Shown here: one piece after another, positions 14,690 through 23,347 of the stretch | How the letters are laid out: every line of letters begins with the position of its first letter | Position numbering within the stretch: position 1 is the stretch's first letter | Source: Pseudomonas juntendi | GTDB taxonomy: Bacteria > Pseudomonadota > Gammaproteobacteria > Pseudomonadales > Pseudomonadaceae | Length of the DNA stretch: 33,708 nucleotides | Assembly: GCF_009932375.1 (NCBI RefSeq) | Contig: NZ_BLJG01000021.1 | Location: forward strand, 1-33,708 | Reading direction: 5' to 3' | The notes under the pieces: model-generated | What the model saw: the letters and a program-made list of their open reading frames with translations, nothing else | Told to the model about the DNA's origin: nothing | The model's database searches: none | Program-made: the position numbers and the translations under genes

Positions 14690-15919
14690 TCAGAACAGTA
14701 CGCGGGAACGGATGGTGCCTTTGACCTGTTGCAGTTTTTCTTGCGCCAGGTCGGAGTACTCGGCGTCTACGTCGATTACCACGTAACCGACTTTCTCGTT
14801 GGTCTGCAGGAACTGACCGGAGATGTTGATACCGTTCTCGGCGAATACCTTGTTGATCTCGCTGAGTACGCCCGGGATGTTTTCGTGAATGTGCAGCAGG
14901 CGGTGCTTGCCTGGGTGCGCTGGCAGTGCCACCTCAGGGAAGTTGACCGAAGACACCGAAGTACCGTTATCGCTGTACTTGACCAGCTTCTCGGCCACTT
15001 CCAGGCCGATGTTGGCCTGGGCTTCGGCAGTGGAACCACCGATGTGCGGGGTGAGGATCACGTTGTCCAGGCCGCGCAGCGGGCTCTCGAACTCTTCGTC
15101 GTTGGAGCGTGGCTCGACCGGGAACACGTCGATGGCAGCGCCGATCAGGTGCTTGTCCTTGATGGCGGCGGCCAGGTGGTCCAGCTCGACCACGGTGCCA
15201 CGGGCGGCGTTGATCAGGATCGCGCCCTTCTTCATCGAGCGGATTTCCTTCTCACCGATCATCCACTGGGTGGAGGGCAGCTCAGGCACGTGCAGCGAGA
15301 CGATGTCGGCCAGGCCCAGCAGTTCGTGCAGGCTGGTGACCTGTACGGCGTTGCCCAGTGGCAGCTTGGTCAGCGGGTCGTAGAAGTAGACCTGCATGCC
15401 CAGGTTTTCGGCCAGGACCGACAGCTGGGTACCGATCGAGCCGTAGCCGACGATGCCGAGTTTCTTGCCGCGAATCTCGAACGAGTTGGCTGCGCTCTTG
15501 ATCCAGCCGCCACGGTGGCAGGAGGCGTTTTTCTCTGGGATGCCACGCAGCAGCAGGATCGCTTCGGCCAATACCAGCTCGGCGACCGAGCGGGTGTTGG
15601 AGTAGGGCGCGTTGAACACGGCGATACCGCGCTCGCGGGCAGCTTCCAGGTCTACCTGGTTGGTGCCGATGCAGAAGCAGCCAACGGCGACCAGTTTCTT
15701 GGCGCAGTCGAAGATCTCTTCGGTGAGCTGGGTGCGCGAACGGATGCCAATGAAGTGGGCATCGGCGATCTTTTCCTTCAGCTCGGCTTCCGGCAACGAA
15801 CCAGTGAGGTATTCGATGTTGGTGTAGCCGGCGGCCTTGAGGGTATCGACCGCGTTCTGGTGCACACCTTCAAGAAGAAGGAACCGGATCTTGCTCTTGT
15901 CGAGAGAAGTCTTGCTCAT
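14690..15919 (-). CDS. serA: D-3-phosphoglycerate dehydrogenase
   Basis: A 409-residue enzyme that oxidises 3-phosphoglycerate to 3-phosphohydroxypyruvate, the first step of serine synthesis; relatives also reduce 2-oxoglutarate to D-2-hydroxyglutarate. The start is MSKTSLDKSKIRFLLLEG at 15919; longer upstream frame runs into the divergent gene and is rejected. The Rossmann motif 'GIVGYGSIGTQLS' binds NAD. Catalytic residues are visible as Arg in 'NAARGTVV', Glu in 'DVFPVEP' and His in 'TPHIGGST'. A C-terminal ACT domain ('HIHENIPGVLSEINKVFAENG') should give feedback inhibition by serine. Length equals that of E. coli-type SerA. It is divergent from the D-2-hydroxyglutarate dehydrogenase. Confidence 0.97.
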   Translation of the reverse strand: MSKTSLDKSKIRFLLLEGVHQNAVDTLKAAGYTNIEYLTGSLPEAELKEKIADAHFIGIRSRTQLTEEIFDCAKKLVAVGCFCIGTNQVDLEAARERGIAVFNAPYSNTRSVAELVLAEAILLLRGIPEKNASCHRGGWIKSAANSFEIRGKKLGIVGYGSIGTQLSVLAENLGMQVYFYDPLTKLPLGNAVQVTSLHELLGLADIVSLHVPELPSTQWMIGEKEIRSMKKGAILINAARGTVVELDHLAAAIKDKHLIGAAIDVFPVEPRSNDEEFESPLRGLDNVILTPHIGGSTAEAQANIGLEVAEKLVKYSDNGTSVSSVNFPEVALPAHPGKHRLLHIHENIPGVLSEINKVFAENGINISGQFLQTNEKVGYVVIDVDAEYSDLAQEKLQQVKGTIRSRVLF

Positions 15920-15981
15920 CTGCGTAAACCTGTATCCCGGAGAAAAAATGGCGAGGGGTGATGCCAGGCGCGAGGGCGGCC

Positions 15982-16015
15982 TTAGCATGAACAGCGGGAG
16001 CGCTATGCTAGCATA
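15982..16015 (+). promoter_or_regulatory. Candidate promoter and palindromic operator between serA and the D-2HG dehydrogenase gene
   Basis: TTAGCA (15982-15987), a 16-bp spacer and TATGCT (16004-16009) form a possible plus-strand promoter. The -10 is half of a perfect 12-bp palindrome, TATGCTAGCATA (16004-16015). A symmetric site here could bind a regulator controlling both divergent genes. Confidence 0.4.
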
Positions 16016-16090
16016 CGCGACACAATCTGAGCTTATCCCGACAGGTGAAGAGTGCTCAGGGTGACTATGAATAAGTCGAGAGTTCCAGCG

Positions 16091-17488
16091 ATGACCCACC
16101 CCGCTGCAATTGAAGAACTGATGACCCTTGTCGACCCTGGCAAGGTCCTGACCGACCCGGCATCCCTCGACGCCTATGGCAAGGACTGGACCAAGCACTA
16201 TGCACCGGCGCCCAGCGCCATCGTGCTGCCCAAGACCATCGAGCAGGTGCAGGCCATTGTCCGTTGGGCCAATGCGCACAGGGTGGCGCTGGTGCCGTCG
16301 GGTGGGCGCACCGGGCTCTCCGCGGGGGCCGTGGCGGCCAATGGCGAAGTCGTGGTGGCCTTCGACAACATGAACCGGATTCTCGACTTCAATGCCTTCG
16401 ACCGCACGGTGGTGTGCCAGCCCGGGGTGGTCACTCGCCAGTTGCAAAGCTACGCCGAAGCGCAGGGCCTGTATTACCCGGTAGACTTCGCTTCCAGCGG
16501 TTCCAGCCAGATAGGCGGCAACATCGGTACCAATGCCGGCGGCATCAAGGTAATCCGCTACGGCATGACCCGCAATTGGGTGGCCGGGCTGAAGGTGGTG
16601 ACGGGCAAGGGCGAGTTGCTGCAGCTGAACAAGGACCTGATCAAGAACGCCACCGGCTATGACCTGCGCCAGCTGTTCATTGGCGCCGAAGGCACGCTGG
16701 GTTTCGTGGTGGAAGCCACCATGCGCCTGGACCGCGCCCCGCGCAATCTCACCGCCATGGTGCTGGGCACGCCGGACTTCGACTCGATCATGCCGGTGCT
16801 GCACGCCTTCCAGGGCGGGCTCGACCTCACGGCCTTCGAATTTTTCTCGGACAAGGGCCTGGCCAGGATCCTTGCGCGTGGTGATGTGCCGGCGCCGTTT
16901 GCCACCGACTGCCCCTTTTATGCGCTGCTGGAGTTCGAGGCCAGCACCGAGGCAGTCGCCAACCAGGCACTGGCCACCTTCGAGCATTGCGTCGAGCAGG
17001 GCTGGGTACTGGACGGGGTGATGAGCCAGAGCGAAACCCAGCTGAAAAACCTGTGGAAGCTGCGTGAGTACCTGTCGGAAACCATCTCGCACTGGACCCC
17101 GTACAAGAACGATATTTCAGTCACGGTCTCGGAAGTGCCGGCGTTTCTGCGCGATATCGATGCCATCGTGGCCGAGCATTACCCGGATTACGAAGTGGTG
17201 TGGTACGGCCACATCGGCGATGGCAACCTGCACCTGAACATCCTCAAGCCCGAGCACATGGACAAAGACGCGTTCTTTGCCTCGTGCGCCAAGGTCAACA
17301 AGTGGGTGTTCGAGATCGTCGAACGCTACAACGGCTCGATCTCTGCCGAGCACGGCGTAGGCATGACCAAGCGCGACTACCTGGGCTACAGCCGTTCGGC
17401 CGAAGAAATTGCCTGCATGAAGGCGATAAAGGCCGTGTTCGACCCTAACGGCATCATGAATCCGGGTAAGATCTTCGCTCCTGAATAA
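16091..17488 (+). CDS. FAD-linked D-2-hydroxyglutarate dehydrogenase
   Basis: A 465-residue flavoenzyme of the FAD_binding_4 / FAD-oxidase_C class (GlcD, D2HGDH). It oxidises D-2-hydroxyglutarate to 2-oxoglutarate and passes electrons toward the respiratory chain through an electron-transfer flavoprotein. FAD-binding motifs are 'VPSGGRTGLSAGAV', 'DFASSGSSQIGGNIGTNAGG' and 'LFIGAEGTLGFV'. The C-terminal half has 'YGHIGDGNLHLN' (metal/substrate His) and 'ISAEHGVGMTKRDYL'. ATG 16091 is preferred; ATG 16067, preceded by CAGGGTGA, is a real alternative. Work in P. stutzeri showed that this enzyme and SerA are coupled, which the divergent arrangement here supports. The FAH-family gene follows after 25 bases. 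Confidence 0.88.
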   Translation: MTHPAAIEELMTLVDPGKVLTDPASLDAYGKDWTKHYAPAPSAIVLPKTIEQVQAIVRWANAHRVALVPSGGRTGLSAGAVAANGEVVVAFDNMNRILDFNAFDRTVVCQPGVVTRQLQSYAEAQGLYYPVDFASSGSSQIGGNIGTNAGGIKVIRYGMTRNWVAGLKVVTGKGELLQLNKDLIKNATGYDLRQLFIGAEGTLGFVVEATMRLDRAPRNLTAMVLGTPDFDSIMPVLHAFQGGLDLTAFEFFSDKGLARILARGDVPAPFATDCPFYALLEFEASTEAVANQALATFEHCVEQGWVLDGVMSQSETQLKNLWKLREYLSETISHWTPYKNDISVTVSEVPAFLRDIDAIVAEHYPDYEVVWYGHIGDGNLHLNILKPEHMDKDAFFASCAKVNKWVFEIVERYNGSISAEHGVGMTKRDYLGYSRSAEEIACMKAIKAVFDPNGIMNPGKIFAPE

Positions 17489-17513
17489 AAAGCAGCATGC
17501 AAAGGAGTCGGCC

Positions 17514-18179
17514 ATGAGTTACCAGCACCAGTATGTAGACGGCACGCGCATCCACTTCCCGTTGGGCAAGGTGGTGTGCATTGGCCGTAACTATGCCGAA
17601 CACGCCAAGGAACTGGACAACCCGATCCCCAGCGAACCGCTGCTGTTCATCAAGCCCGGCAGTTGCGTGGTCGCCGCGCAAGGCGGCTTCAAGATCCCGA
17701 CCGAGCGCGGTTCGGTGCATTACGAGGCAGAAATCGCCGTGTTGCTGGGCAAGTCACTGTCCACGCACCCCAGCGAGGAAGAGGTGCTGGACGCCATATC
17801 CGGCTACGCCCCGGCCCTGGACCTGACCCTGCGCGACGTGCAGGCCAAACTCAAGGAAAAAGGCCTGCCATGGGAGCTGGCCAAGAGCTTCGACGGTGCC
17901 TGCGTACTGCCGCCGTTCGTCTCGGCTGCCAGCTTCCCGGACGTCACCGACATCCCGGTACGGCTGACGGTGAACGGCGAAGTACGCCAGGACGGCAACA
18001 GCGCAATGATGCTCAACCCGATCGTGCCGATGATTCAGCACATGGCCGCGCATTTTTCGCTGCTGGCGGGGGATGTGATCCTCACCGGCACCCCGGCGGG
18101 CGTGGGGCCGTTCAATGTCGGTGACGAGCTGGTGCTGGAGCTGCCGGGTGTCAGCCGCTTCGAAAGCCGGGTGCTCTGA
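17514..18179 (+). CDS. Fumarylacetoacetate hydrolase family protein (acylpyruvase/oxaloacetate decarboxylase-like)
   Basis: A 221-residue cytoplasmic enzyme of the small FAHD1/YcgM type. 'KVVCIGRNYAEHAKEL' opens the domain, metal ligands are the two Glu of 'HYEAEIAVLLGK' and the Asp of 'YAPALDLTLRDVQ', and 'SFDGACVLPPF' and 'LLAGDVILTGTPAGVGPF' close the active site. Small members hydrolyse acylpyruvates, decarboxylate oxaloacetate or tautomerise it. AAAGGAG precedes ATG 17514. It lies 25 bases after the D-2-hydroxyglutarate dehydrogenase, so the two likely share a transcript. A role in clearing 2-oxoacids is an inference from that. Confidence 0.88.
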   Translation: MSYQHQYVDGTRIHFPLGKVVCIGRNYAEHAKELDNPIPSEPLLFIKPGSCVVAAQGGFKIPTERGSVHYEAEIAVLLGKSLSTHPSEEEVLDAISGYAPALDLTLRDVQAKLKEKGLPWELAKSFDGACVLPPFVSAASFPDVTDIPVRLTVNGEVRQDGNSAMMLNPIVPMIQHMAAHFSLLAGDVILTGTPAGVGPFNVGDELVLELPGVSRFESRVL

Positions 18180-18182
18180 GCC

Positions 18183-18300
18183 CTGTGGGAGCGGCCTTGC
18201 GTCGCGAAAGGGCCGCAGAGCGGCTCCGGCAATAGGTGCTTGACGCATGAGTCCCGGGGGCGCTTCGCACCCCTTTCGCGACACAAGGCCGCTCCCACAA
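18183..18300. repeat. Pair of inverted REP elements
   Basis: CTGTGGGAGCGGCCTTGCGT begins at 18183 and an inverse copy ending CACAAGGCCGCTCCCACAA finishes at 18300. Each carries an inner hairpin (for example GGGGGCGCTTCGCACCCC). It separates the FAH-family gene from the YjiK-like pair. Confidence 0.85.
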
Positions 18301-18389
18301 AGAATTCGCGTCCAGGCAGGATTTGGCGTTTTTTTCACACCCAATGCGGATAATGCCCGCATCTACGCCCACTGCTTCAGGACCGCTGC

Positions 18390-19310
18390 ATGCCATCACC
18401 CACCAACGCCCCGGCAACCCCCAAGCGTCGTTTCTACCTGCGCTGGCCCTTTGGCCTGGCGGTGACGGCGGTGATTGGCTACGGCGTGGCCATGGCGATG
18501 CACTGGGATGACCGTGGTGCGCTGTGGCTGAAGGAAGGCTTCGAAAGCCGCGCCGAGCGCAGCGAAAGCGTATGGCTGCCGGATTACCAGGTAGACATCG
18601 ATGCCAAGCCCCTGCCGGGCATGGACGATGACGAAGCGTCGGACGTGGCGTTCAACCCGCAGACCCGGACGCTGTTCGCGGTCATGGGCAAGAACCCGTT
18701 CCTGGTCGAACTGAGCCTGGACGGCGATGTGCTGCGCAAGATCCCGCTCAACGGCTGGAACAACCCGGAAGGCGTTGCCGTGCTGGAAGACGGTTACCTG
18801 GCCATCACCGACGAGCGCCTGCATGACCTGACCCTGGTCAAGGTGGACGGGCACACGGCGGTGCTCAACCACGCCGACTTCAAAAGCTATGACCTGGGGC
18901 AGTCGGTGAAAAGCAACAAAGGCTTCGAGGCCGTCGCCTGGGACCCGCTGCACCAGCGCCTGGTCATCGGCGAGGAGCGCCCGCCCAAGCTGTACACCTG
19001 GAACACCGATGGCCGCAGCCAGCTCAAGGGCGACAAGCAGCCGCTGCCAAGCGATCAGCTCGACTTGCGCAACCTCTCGGCGCTGGGTGTCGACCCGCGT
19101 ACAGGCCACCTGTTGGTATTGTCGGCCGACTCCAACATGCTGCTGGAGCTGGACCAGCAGGGGCAGCAGGTCAGCTTCATGACTTTGCTCGGCGGGTTCA
19201 ACGGCCTGCAAGGTACCATCCCGCGGGCCGAGGGGGTGGCGATGGACGACCAGGGCAACCTGTACATGGTCAGTGAGCCGGCATTGTTCTATCGCTTCAG
19301 AAAACCCTGA
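18390..19310 (+). CDS. SdiA-regulated/YjiK-like membrane-anchored protein, copy 1
   Basis: A 306-residue protein with a short basic cytoplasmic tail, one membrane segment (about residues 20-37) and a periplasmic domain that reads as a beta-propeller: repeated strands such as 'SDVAFNPQTRTLFAVMGK', 'NPEGVAVLEDGYLAITDE', 'GFEAVAWDPLHQRLVIGEE' and 'AEGVAMDDQGNLYMVSEP'. It matches the SdiA-regulated family (E. coli YjiK), whose function is unknown. A GATAAT (18349-18354) upstream may be its -10. A second, related gene follows 90 bases downstream. The name reflects the family only; no SdiA site can be claimed here. Confidence 0.85.
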   Translation: MPSPTNAPATPKRRFYLRWPFGLAVTAVIGYGVAMAMHWDDRGALWLKEGFESRAERSESVWLPDYQVDIDAKPLPGMDDDEASDVAFNPQTRTLFAVMGKNPFLVELSLDGDVLRKIPLNGWNNPEGVAVLEDGYLAITDERLHDLTLVKVDGHTAVLNHADFKSYDLGQSVKSNKGFEAVAWDPLHQRLVIGEERPPKLYTWNTDGRSQLKGDKQPLPSDQLDLRNLSALGVDPRTGHLLVLSADSNMLLELDQQGQQVSFMTLLGGFNGLQGTIPRAEGVAMDDQGNLYMVSEPALFYRFRKP

Positions 19311-19400
19311 GCCAACAATCCGCTTTTTCGGATGCTGGCATTAAGCTTTATTTCAGTCATTCATGGTTAGATTCGCCATCCTTGTGCCGAGTCTGCCTGT

Positions 19401-20303
19401 ATGCGTGGTTTTGTTCGTCTATCCCTGGTAATAGCCGTTGTCTGCCTGTGCCTGCTCGGCTGGGCCGGGCATGAGTTCCGCCTTTACGAGCGCGCCTGGT
19501 TCAACCTCAAGACCTGGTGGCAGCCCGCCGAGCAGAGCATGGGCCTGGAGCGCTACCGGGTGGTGCTGGAAGCGCAGCCTATCGAAGGGTTGAACGACGA
19601 TATATCGGCGCTGACCTACGACCCTGACCGCAAGACCCTGTTTACCGTCACCAACGCCCGTTCGGAGTTGATCGAGCTGTCGCTGGACGGGCGCATCCTG
19701 CGCCGCGTGCCGCTGACGGGGTTCGGCGACCCGGAGGCCGTGGAGTATGTCGGGCCAAACAGCTATGTGATTTCCGACGAGCGTCAGCAACGGCTGATCC
19801 GGGTGCGCCTGGACGACGACACGTTGTTCCTCGATGCCGGCGATGCCGAGCAGCTCAGCCTGGGCATTGGCCTGAACGGCAACAAAGGCTTCGAAGGCCT
19901 GGCCTACGACTCAGCGGGCAAGCGCCTGTTCGTGGCCAAGGAACGCGACCCGATGCTGATCTACGAGGTCCATGGCTTCCCGCACGACAACCCGGAAAAG
20001 CCCTATGCCGTGCATGTAGTACAGGACCGCAAGCGCGATTCACGGTTGTTCGTGCGGGACTTGTCGAGCTTGCAGTTCGATGAGCGCAGTGGGCACCTGC
20101 TGGCATTGTCCGACGAGTCGCGGCTGTTGCTGGAGCTGGATATCGAGGGCAGGCCGCTGAGTACCCTGTCGCTGCGCAAGGGCTACCAGGGCTTGCAGGC
20201 GACCGTACCGCAGGCGGAGGGGATTGCGATGGACGAGGCGGGAACCCTTTATCTGGTCAGTGAGCCGAACCTGTTCTATGTGTTCAAGCAGCCGGCTGAC
20301 TGA
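19401..20303 (+). CDS. SdiA-regulated/YjiK-like membrane-anchored protein, copy 2
   Basis: A 300-residue paralogue of the preceding gene. The N-terminus MRGFVRLSLVIAVVCLCLLG is an uncleaved-type membrane segment, followed by the same propeller-like pattern: 'ISALTYDPDRKTLFTVTNA', 'DPEAVEYVGPNSYVISDE', 'NKGFEGLAYDSAGKRLFVAKE' and 'AEGIAMDEAGTLYLVSEP'. The two copies align over their whole periplasmic part with moderate identity, so the duplication is old. Copy 2 has an extra stretch ('HGFPHDNPEKPYAVHVVQD') in the middle. Function unknown. A REPIN follows the gene. Confidence 0.85.
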   Translation: MRGFVRLSLVIAVVCLCLLGWAGHEFRLYERAWFNLKTWWQPAEQSMGLERYRVVLEAQPIEGLNDDISALTYDPDRKTLFTVTNARSELIELSLDGRILRRVPLTGFGDPEAVEYVGPNSYVISDERQQRLIRVRLDDDTLFLDAGDAEQLSLGIGLNGNKGFEGLAYDSAGKRLFVAKERDPMLIYEVHGFPHDNPEKPYAVHVVQDRKRDSRLFVRDLSSLQFDERSGHLLALSDESRLLLELDIEGRPLSTLSLRKGYQGLQATVPQAEGIAMDEAGTLYLVSEPNLFYVFKQPAD

Positions 20304-20319
20304 TCGTCTGTCAGGGCCC

Positions 20320-20402
20320 TTCGCGGGTAAACCCGCTCTTACAGATAGCTCGCCAGGCTCCAGGCCAGTGGTGATCGCTGTAGGAGCGGGTTTACCCGCG
20401 AA
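20320..20402. repeat. REPIN between YjiK-like copy 2 and rpiA
   Basis: TTCGCGGGTAAACCCGCTCT starts at 20320 and its inverse AGCGGGTTTACCCGCGAA ends at 20402. The convergent genes on either side probably use it as a transcript end. Confidence 0.88.
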
Positions 20403-20407
20403 GCGGT

Positions 20408-21082
20408 TTAATTGGCCGTCAGGGTCTTCACACCTTCAGCAGTACCCAGCAACAGCAGGTCCGCCGGCCGCGCCGCGAACAGGCCGTTGGTCACCACGCC
20501 AACAATGGCGTTGATCTGTGCTTCCAGCTCCACCGGGTTGGTGATCTGCAGGTTGTACACATCGAGGATCACGTTGCCGTTGTCGGTCACCACACCCTCG
20601 CGGTACACCGGGTCGCCGCCCAGCTTGACCAGTTGGCGGGCCACGTGGCTACGGGCCATCGGGATCACCTCCACCGGCAGTGGGAAGGCGCCCAGCACCG
20701 GCACCAGCTTGCTGGCATCGGCGATGCAGATGAAGGTCTTGGCTACTGCTGCAACGATCTTCTCACGGGTCAGGGCTGCGCCGCCGCCCTTGATCAGGTT
20801 CAGGTGCGCGTCGCTTTCATCGGCGCCGTCCACGTAGAACTCCAGCTCGCTGACGCTGTTCAGTTCGTACACCGCAATACCATGCCCCTTCAGGCGCTGG
20901 GCCGTGGCCTCGGAGCTGGCGACGGCACCGTCGAAGGCGGTCTTGTGCTGAGCCAGGGCATCGATGAAGAAGTTGGCGGTCGAACCGGTACCGACGCCGA
21001 CGACGCTCTTTTCATCCAGCTTGGGCAGAATGAAGTCGACAGCGGCCTGGGCGACGGCCTGTTTGAGTTGGTCCTGGGTCAT
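20408..21082 (-). CDS. rpiA: Ribose-5-phosphate isomerase A
   Basis: A 224-residue cytoplasmic enzyme interconverting ribose-5-phosphate and ribulose-5-phosphate in the pentose phosphate pathway. Family motifs are '[16 protein letters not shown]' (phosphate loop), '[10 protein letters not shown]' and '[16 protein letters not shown]', with catalytic Asp and Lys in these segments, and 'LPVEVIPMA'. Length is normal for RpiA. CCGGAG lies before the start, and TATACT on the minus strand (21122-21127) is a possible -10. It is divergent from ilvA with a 133-base spacer. Confidence 0.97.
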   Translation of the reverse strand: MTQDQLKQAVAQAAVDFILPKLDEKSVVGVGTGSTANFFIDALAQHKTAFDGAVASSEATAQRLKGHGIAVYELNSVSELEFYVDGADESDAHLNLIKGGGAALTREKIVAAVAKTFICIADASKLVPVLGAFPLPVEVIPMARSHVARQLVKLGGDPVYREGVVTDNGNVILDVYNLQITNPVELEAQINAIVGVVTNGLFAARPADLLLLGTAEGVKTLTAN

Positions 21083-21215
21083 GCGGGCTCCGGAAGGGGC
21101 AGGGCGGTTTCAAAGTTGCCTAGTATAACGGCTCGCACGGCTTTGCTGTGGTCGCCCGACGTAGCGCTGGGGTAGACTTCCAGCCCTTGTCCCGCGGCCC
21201 AGTGATGCTTTCCCG

Positions 21216-22730
21216 ATGCTCGAACAGTACGTCAAGAAGATCCTCACCTCGCGCGTCTATGACGTTGCCGTCGAAACCCCGTTGCAGAGCGCCGGGCAAC
21301 TGAGCAAGCGCCTGGGCAACCAGATTCTGCTCAAGCGCGAAGACCTGCAGCCGGTGTTCTCGTTCAAGATCCGCGGGGCGTACAACAAGCTGGCCCAGCT
21401 GACCCCGGAAGAACTGGCCCGCGGCGTGGTCACTGCCTCGGCCGGCAACCACGCCCAGGGCCTGGCCCTGGCCGCGCGCGAAATGGGCATCAAGGCCACC
21501 ATCGTGATGCCCAAGACCACCCCGGAGATCAAGGTCGAAGGCGTGCGCTCGCGTGGCGGCAAGGTGGTACTGCATGGCGACTCGTTCCCCGAGGCGCTGG
21601 CCTATTCGCTGAAGCTGGTCGATGAAAAGGGCCTGGTCTATGTCCACCCTTACGATGACCCGCACACCATCGCCGGGCAGGGCACCGTGGCCATGGAAAT
21701 CCTGCGCCAGCACCCTGGCCAGCTGGACGCGATCTTCGTGCCGGTGGGCGGCGGTGGCCTGATCGCCGGTATTGCCGCCTACGTGAAGTACCTGCGTCCG
21801 GAAATCAAGGTCATTGGTGTAGAACCGGATGACTCCAACTGCCTGCAGGCGGCCATGGCCGCGGGTGAGCGCGTGGTGCTGCCGCAGGTCGGGCTGTTCG
21901 CCGACGGCGTGGCGGTGGCGCAGATCGGCCAGCACACCTTCGATATCTGCCGCCACCATGTGGATGAAGTGGTCACGGTCAGCACCGATGAAATCTGTGC
22001 CGCAATCAAGGATATCTACGACGATACCCGCTCGATCACCGAGCCTGCCGGCGCGTTGGGTGTGGCGGGCATCAAGCGTTACGTCGAACTGTACGGCGTG
22101 ACCGGCCAGACCCTGGTGGCAATCGACTCCGGCGCCAATGTCAATTTCGACCGCTTGCGCCATGTGGCCGAGCGTGCCGAACTGGGTGAAAAGCGCGAGG
22201 CGATCATCGCCGTTACCATTCCTGAACGCCCGGGCAGCTTCAAGGCGTTCTGCCAGGCGATTGGCAAACGCCAGATCACCGAGTTCAACTACCGCAAGCA
22301 CACCTCGGACGAGGCGCATATCTTCGTGGGCGTGCAGACCCACCCGGAAAACGACCCGCGCGCAGCCTTGGTGCAGCATTTGAGCGAGCAGGGTTTCCCG
22401 GTAACGGACCTGACCGACAACGAGCTGGCCAAGTTGCACATTCGTCATATGGTCGGCGGCCACTCGGCTGGCGCCAGCGATGAAATGGTGCTGCGCTTCG
22501 AGTTCCCGGAACGGCCGGGGGCGCTGTTCAATTTCCTCGACAAGCTGGGTGGGCGGTGGAATATCTCGATGTTCCACTACCGTAACCACGGCGCGGCAGA
22601 CGGGCGTGTGGTGGCGGGCCTGCAGGTGCCGGAAGACGAGCGCCACCTGGTGCCAGCGGCTCTGGCCAAGATTGGTTACCCCTACTGGGACGAAACCGAG
22701 AACCCGGCTTACAAGCTGTTCCTGGGCTGA
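21216..22730 (+). CDS. ilvA: Threonine deaminase, biosynthetic, with two regulatory ACT-like domains
   Basis: A 504-residue PLP enzyme converting threonine to 2-oxobutyrate, the first step of isoleucine synthesis. PLP-binding Lys51 is in 'FSFKIRGAYN'; 'TASAGNHAQGLALAAREMG' and the glycine loop 'VPVGGGGLIAGIAAYVK' bind the cofactor and substrate. The C-terminal third has two ACT-like repeats, beginning near 'EAIIAVTIPERPGSFKAF' and 'LRFEFPERPGALFNFL', as in isoleucine-inhibited IlvA; the catabolic TdcB lacks them. No strong ribosome binding site is seen before ATG 21216. P. putida genomes carry more than one ilvA, so this may not be the only copy. Confidence 0.95.
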   Translation: MLEQYVKKILTSRVYDVAVETPLQSAGQLSKRLGNQILLKREDLQPVFSFKIRGAYNKLAQLTPEELARGVVTASAGNHAQGLALAAREMGIKATIVMPKTTPEIKVEGVRSRGGKVVLHGDSFPEALAYSLKLVDEKGLVYVHPYDDPHTIAGQGTVAMEILRQHPGQLDAIFVPVGGGGLIAGIAAYVKYLRPEIKVIGVEPDDSNCLQAAMAAGERVVLPQVGLFADGVAVAQIGQHTFDICRHHVDEVVTVSTDEICAAIKDIYDDTRSITEPAGALGVAGIKRYVELYGVTGQTLVAIDSGANVNFDRLRHVAERAELGEKREAIIAVTIPERPGSFKAFCQAIGKRQITEFNYRKHTSDEAHIFVGVQTHPENDPRAALVQHLSEQGFPVTDLTDNELAKLHIRHMVGGHSAGASDEMVLRFEFPERPGALFNFLDKLGGRWNISMFHYRNHGAADGRVVAGLQVPEDERHLVPAALAKIGYPYWDETENPAYKLFLG

Positions 22731-22773
22731 GCAGCTAAGCTGGGCCTAAGGCCTGCTCAAGGACAACGCACAC

Positions 22774-23199
22774 ATGGAACATCTGACCACTCTGAAAACA
22801 CTGCACATCATCGCCACCGCACTCCTGCTGCTGGGTGCCCTGGGCCTGGCGGTGTGGACCGTGCGCGCCCGCCGCCAGGGCGATGCGCAGGCCTATGCCA
22901 AGCTGCTGCGCCGGCCGCTGGTGTTCGTGTGGCTGGTAATGGTGCTGTGCCTGGTAAGCATGCCGTTCACCGGCTGGTGGCTGGTGCACCTGGTCGGTTG
23001 GCCGCTGGGGCAGACCTGGGTGCTGGCGTCCAGCGTCATCTATACGCTTGGTGCGTTTGCCGTGTGGTGGCTGCTGGTGCGGCTGAACCGGCTGCGCAAG
23101 GCCGAGCCGGTAGGGTTGCGCTTCACCTTGGCGCTGGCGGTGTTCAGTGGTGTCTGCCTGCTGTCCATTGCCGGGCTGATGGGCGCCAAGCCAGTCTGA
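22774..23199 (+). CDS. DUF2269 family integral membrane protein
   Basis: A 141-residue inner-membrane protein with four predicted hydrophobic segments at about residues 8-28, 48-70, 77-97 and 112-134. Charged loops 'RARRQGDAQAYAKLLRR' and 'RLNRLRKAEP' lie between. The pattern and length fit the DUF2269 family. It lies 43 bases after ilvA on the same strand; ATG 22774 follows AAGGA at 22759-22763. Function is unknown. Co-transcription with ilvA is possible but unproven. Confidence 0.75.
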   Translation: MEHLTTLKTLHIIATALLLLGALGLAVWTVRARRQGDAQAYAKLLRRPLVFVWLVMVLCLVSMPFTGWWLVHLVGWPLGQTWVLASSVIYTLGAFAVWWLLVRLNRLRKAEPVGLRFTLALAVFSGVCLLSIAGLMGAKPV

Positions 23200-23347
23200 C
23201 TAAGCAGCGGCCAACGCTTGCCTGCATCACCTTGCCTTCACCGAACAAGGAGTTTTCACGCCGCGGCACATAAGCGTGGCGGGCGCGTTGCTGCGCTCGC
23301 AAGCTTTGTGGAACAATGCGGTGACATGCGTTTGCGAGGTTGCTGCC

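Noticed and set aside
15920..17092. N-terminal extension of the serA frame to about 800 codons
   Set aside because: It reads antisense through the D-2-hydroxyglutarate dehydrogenase gene; SerA has its normal start and length at 15919.
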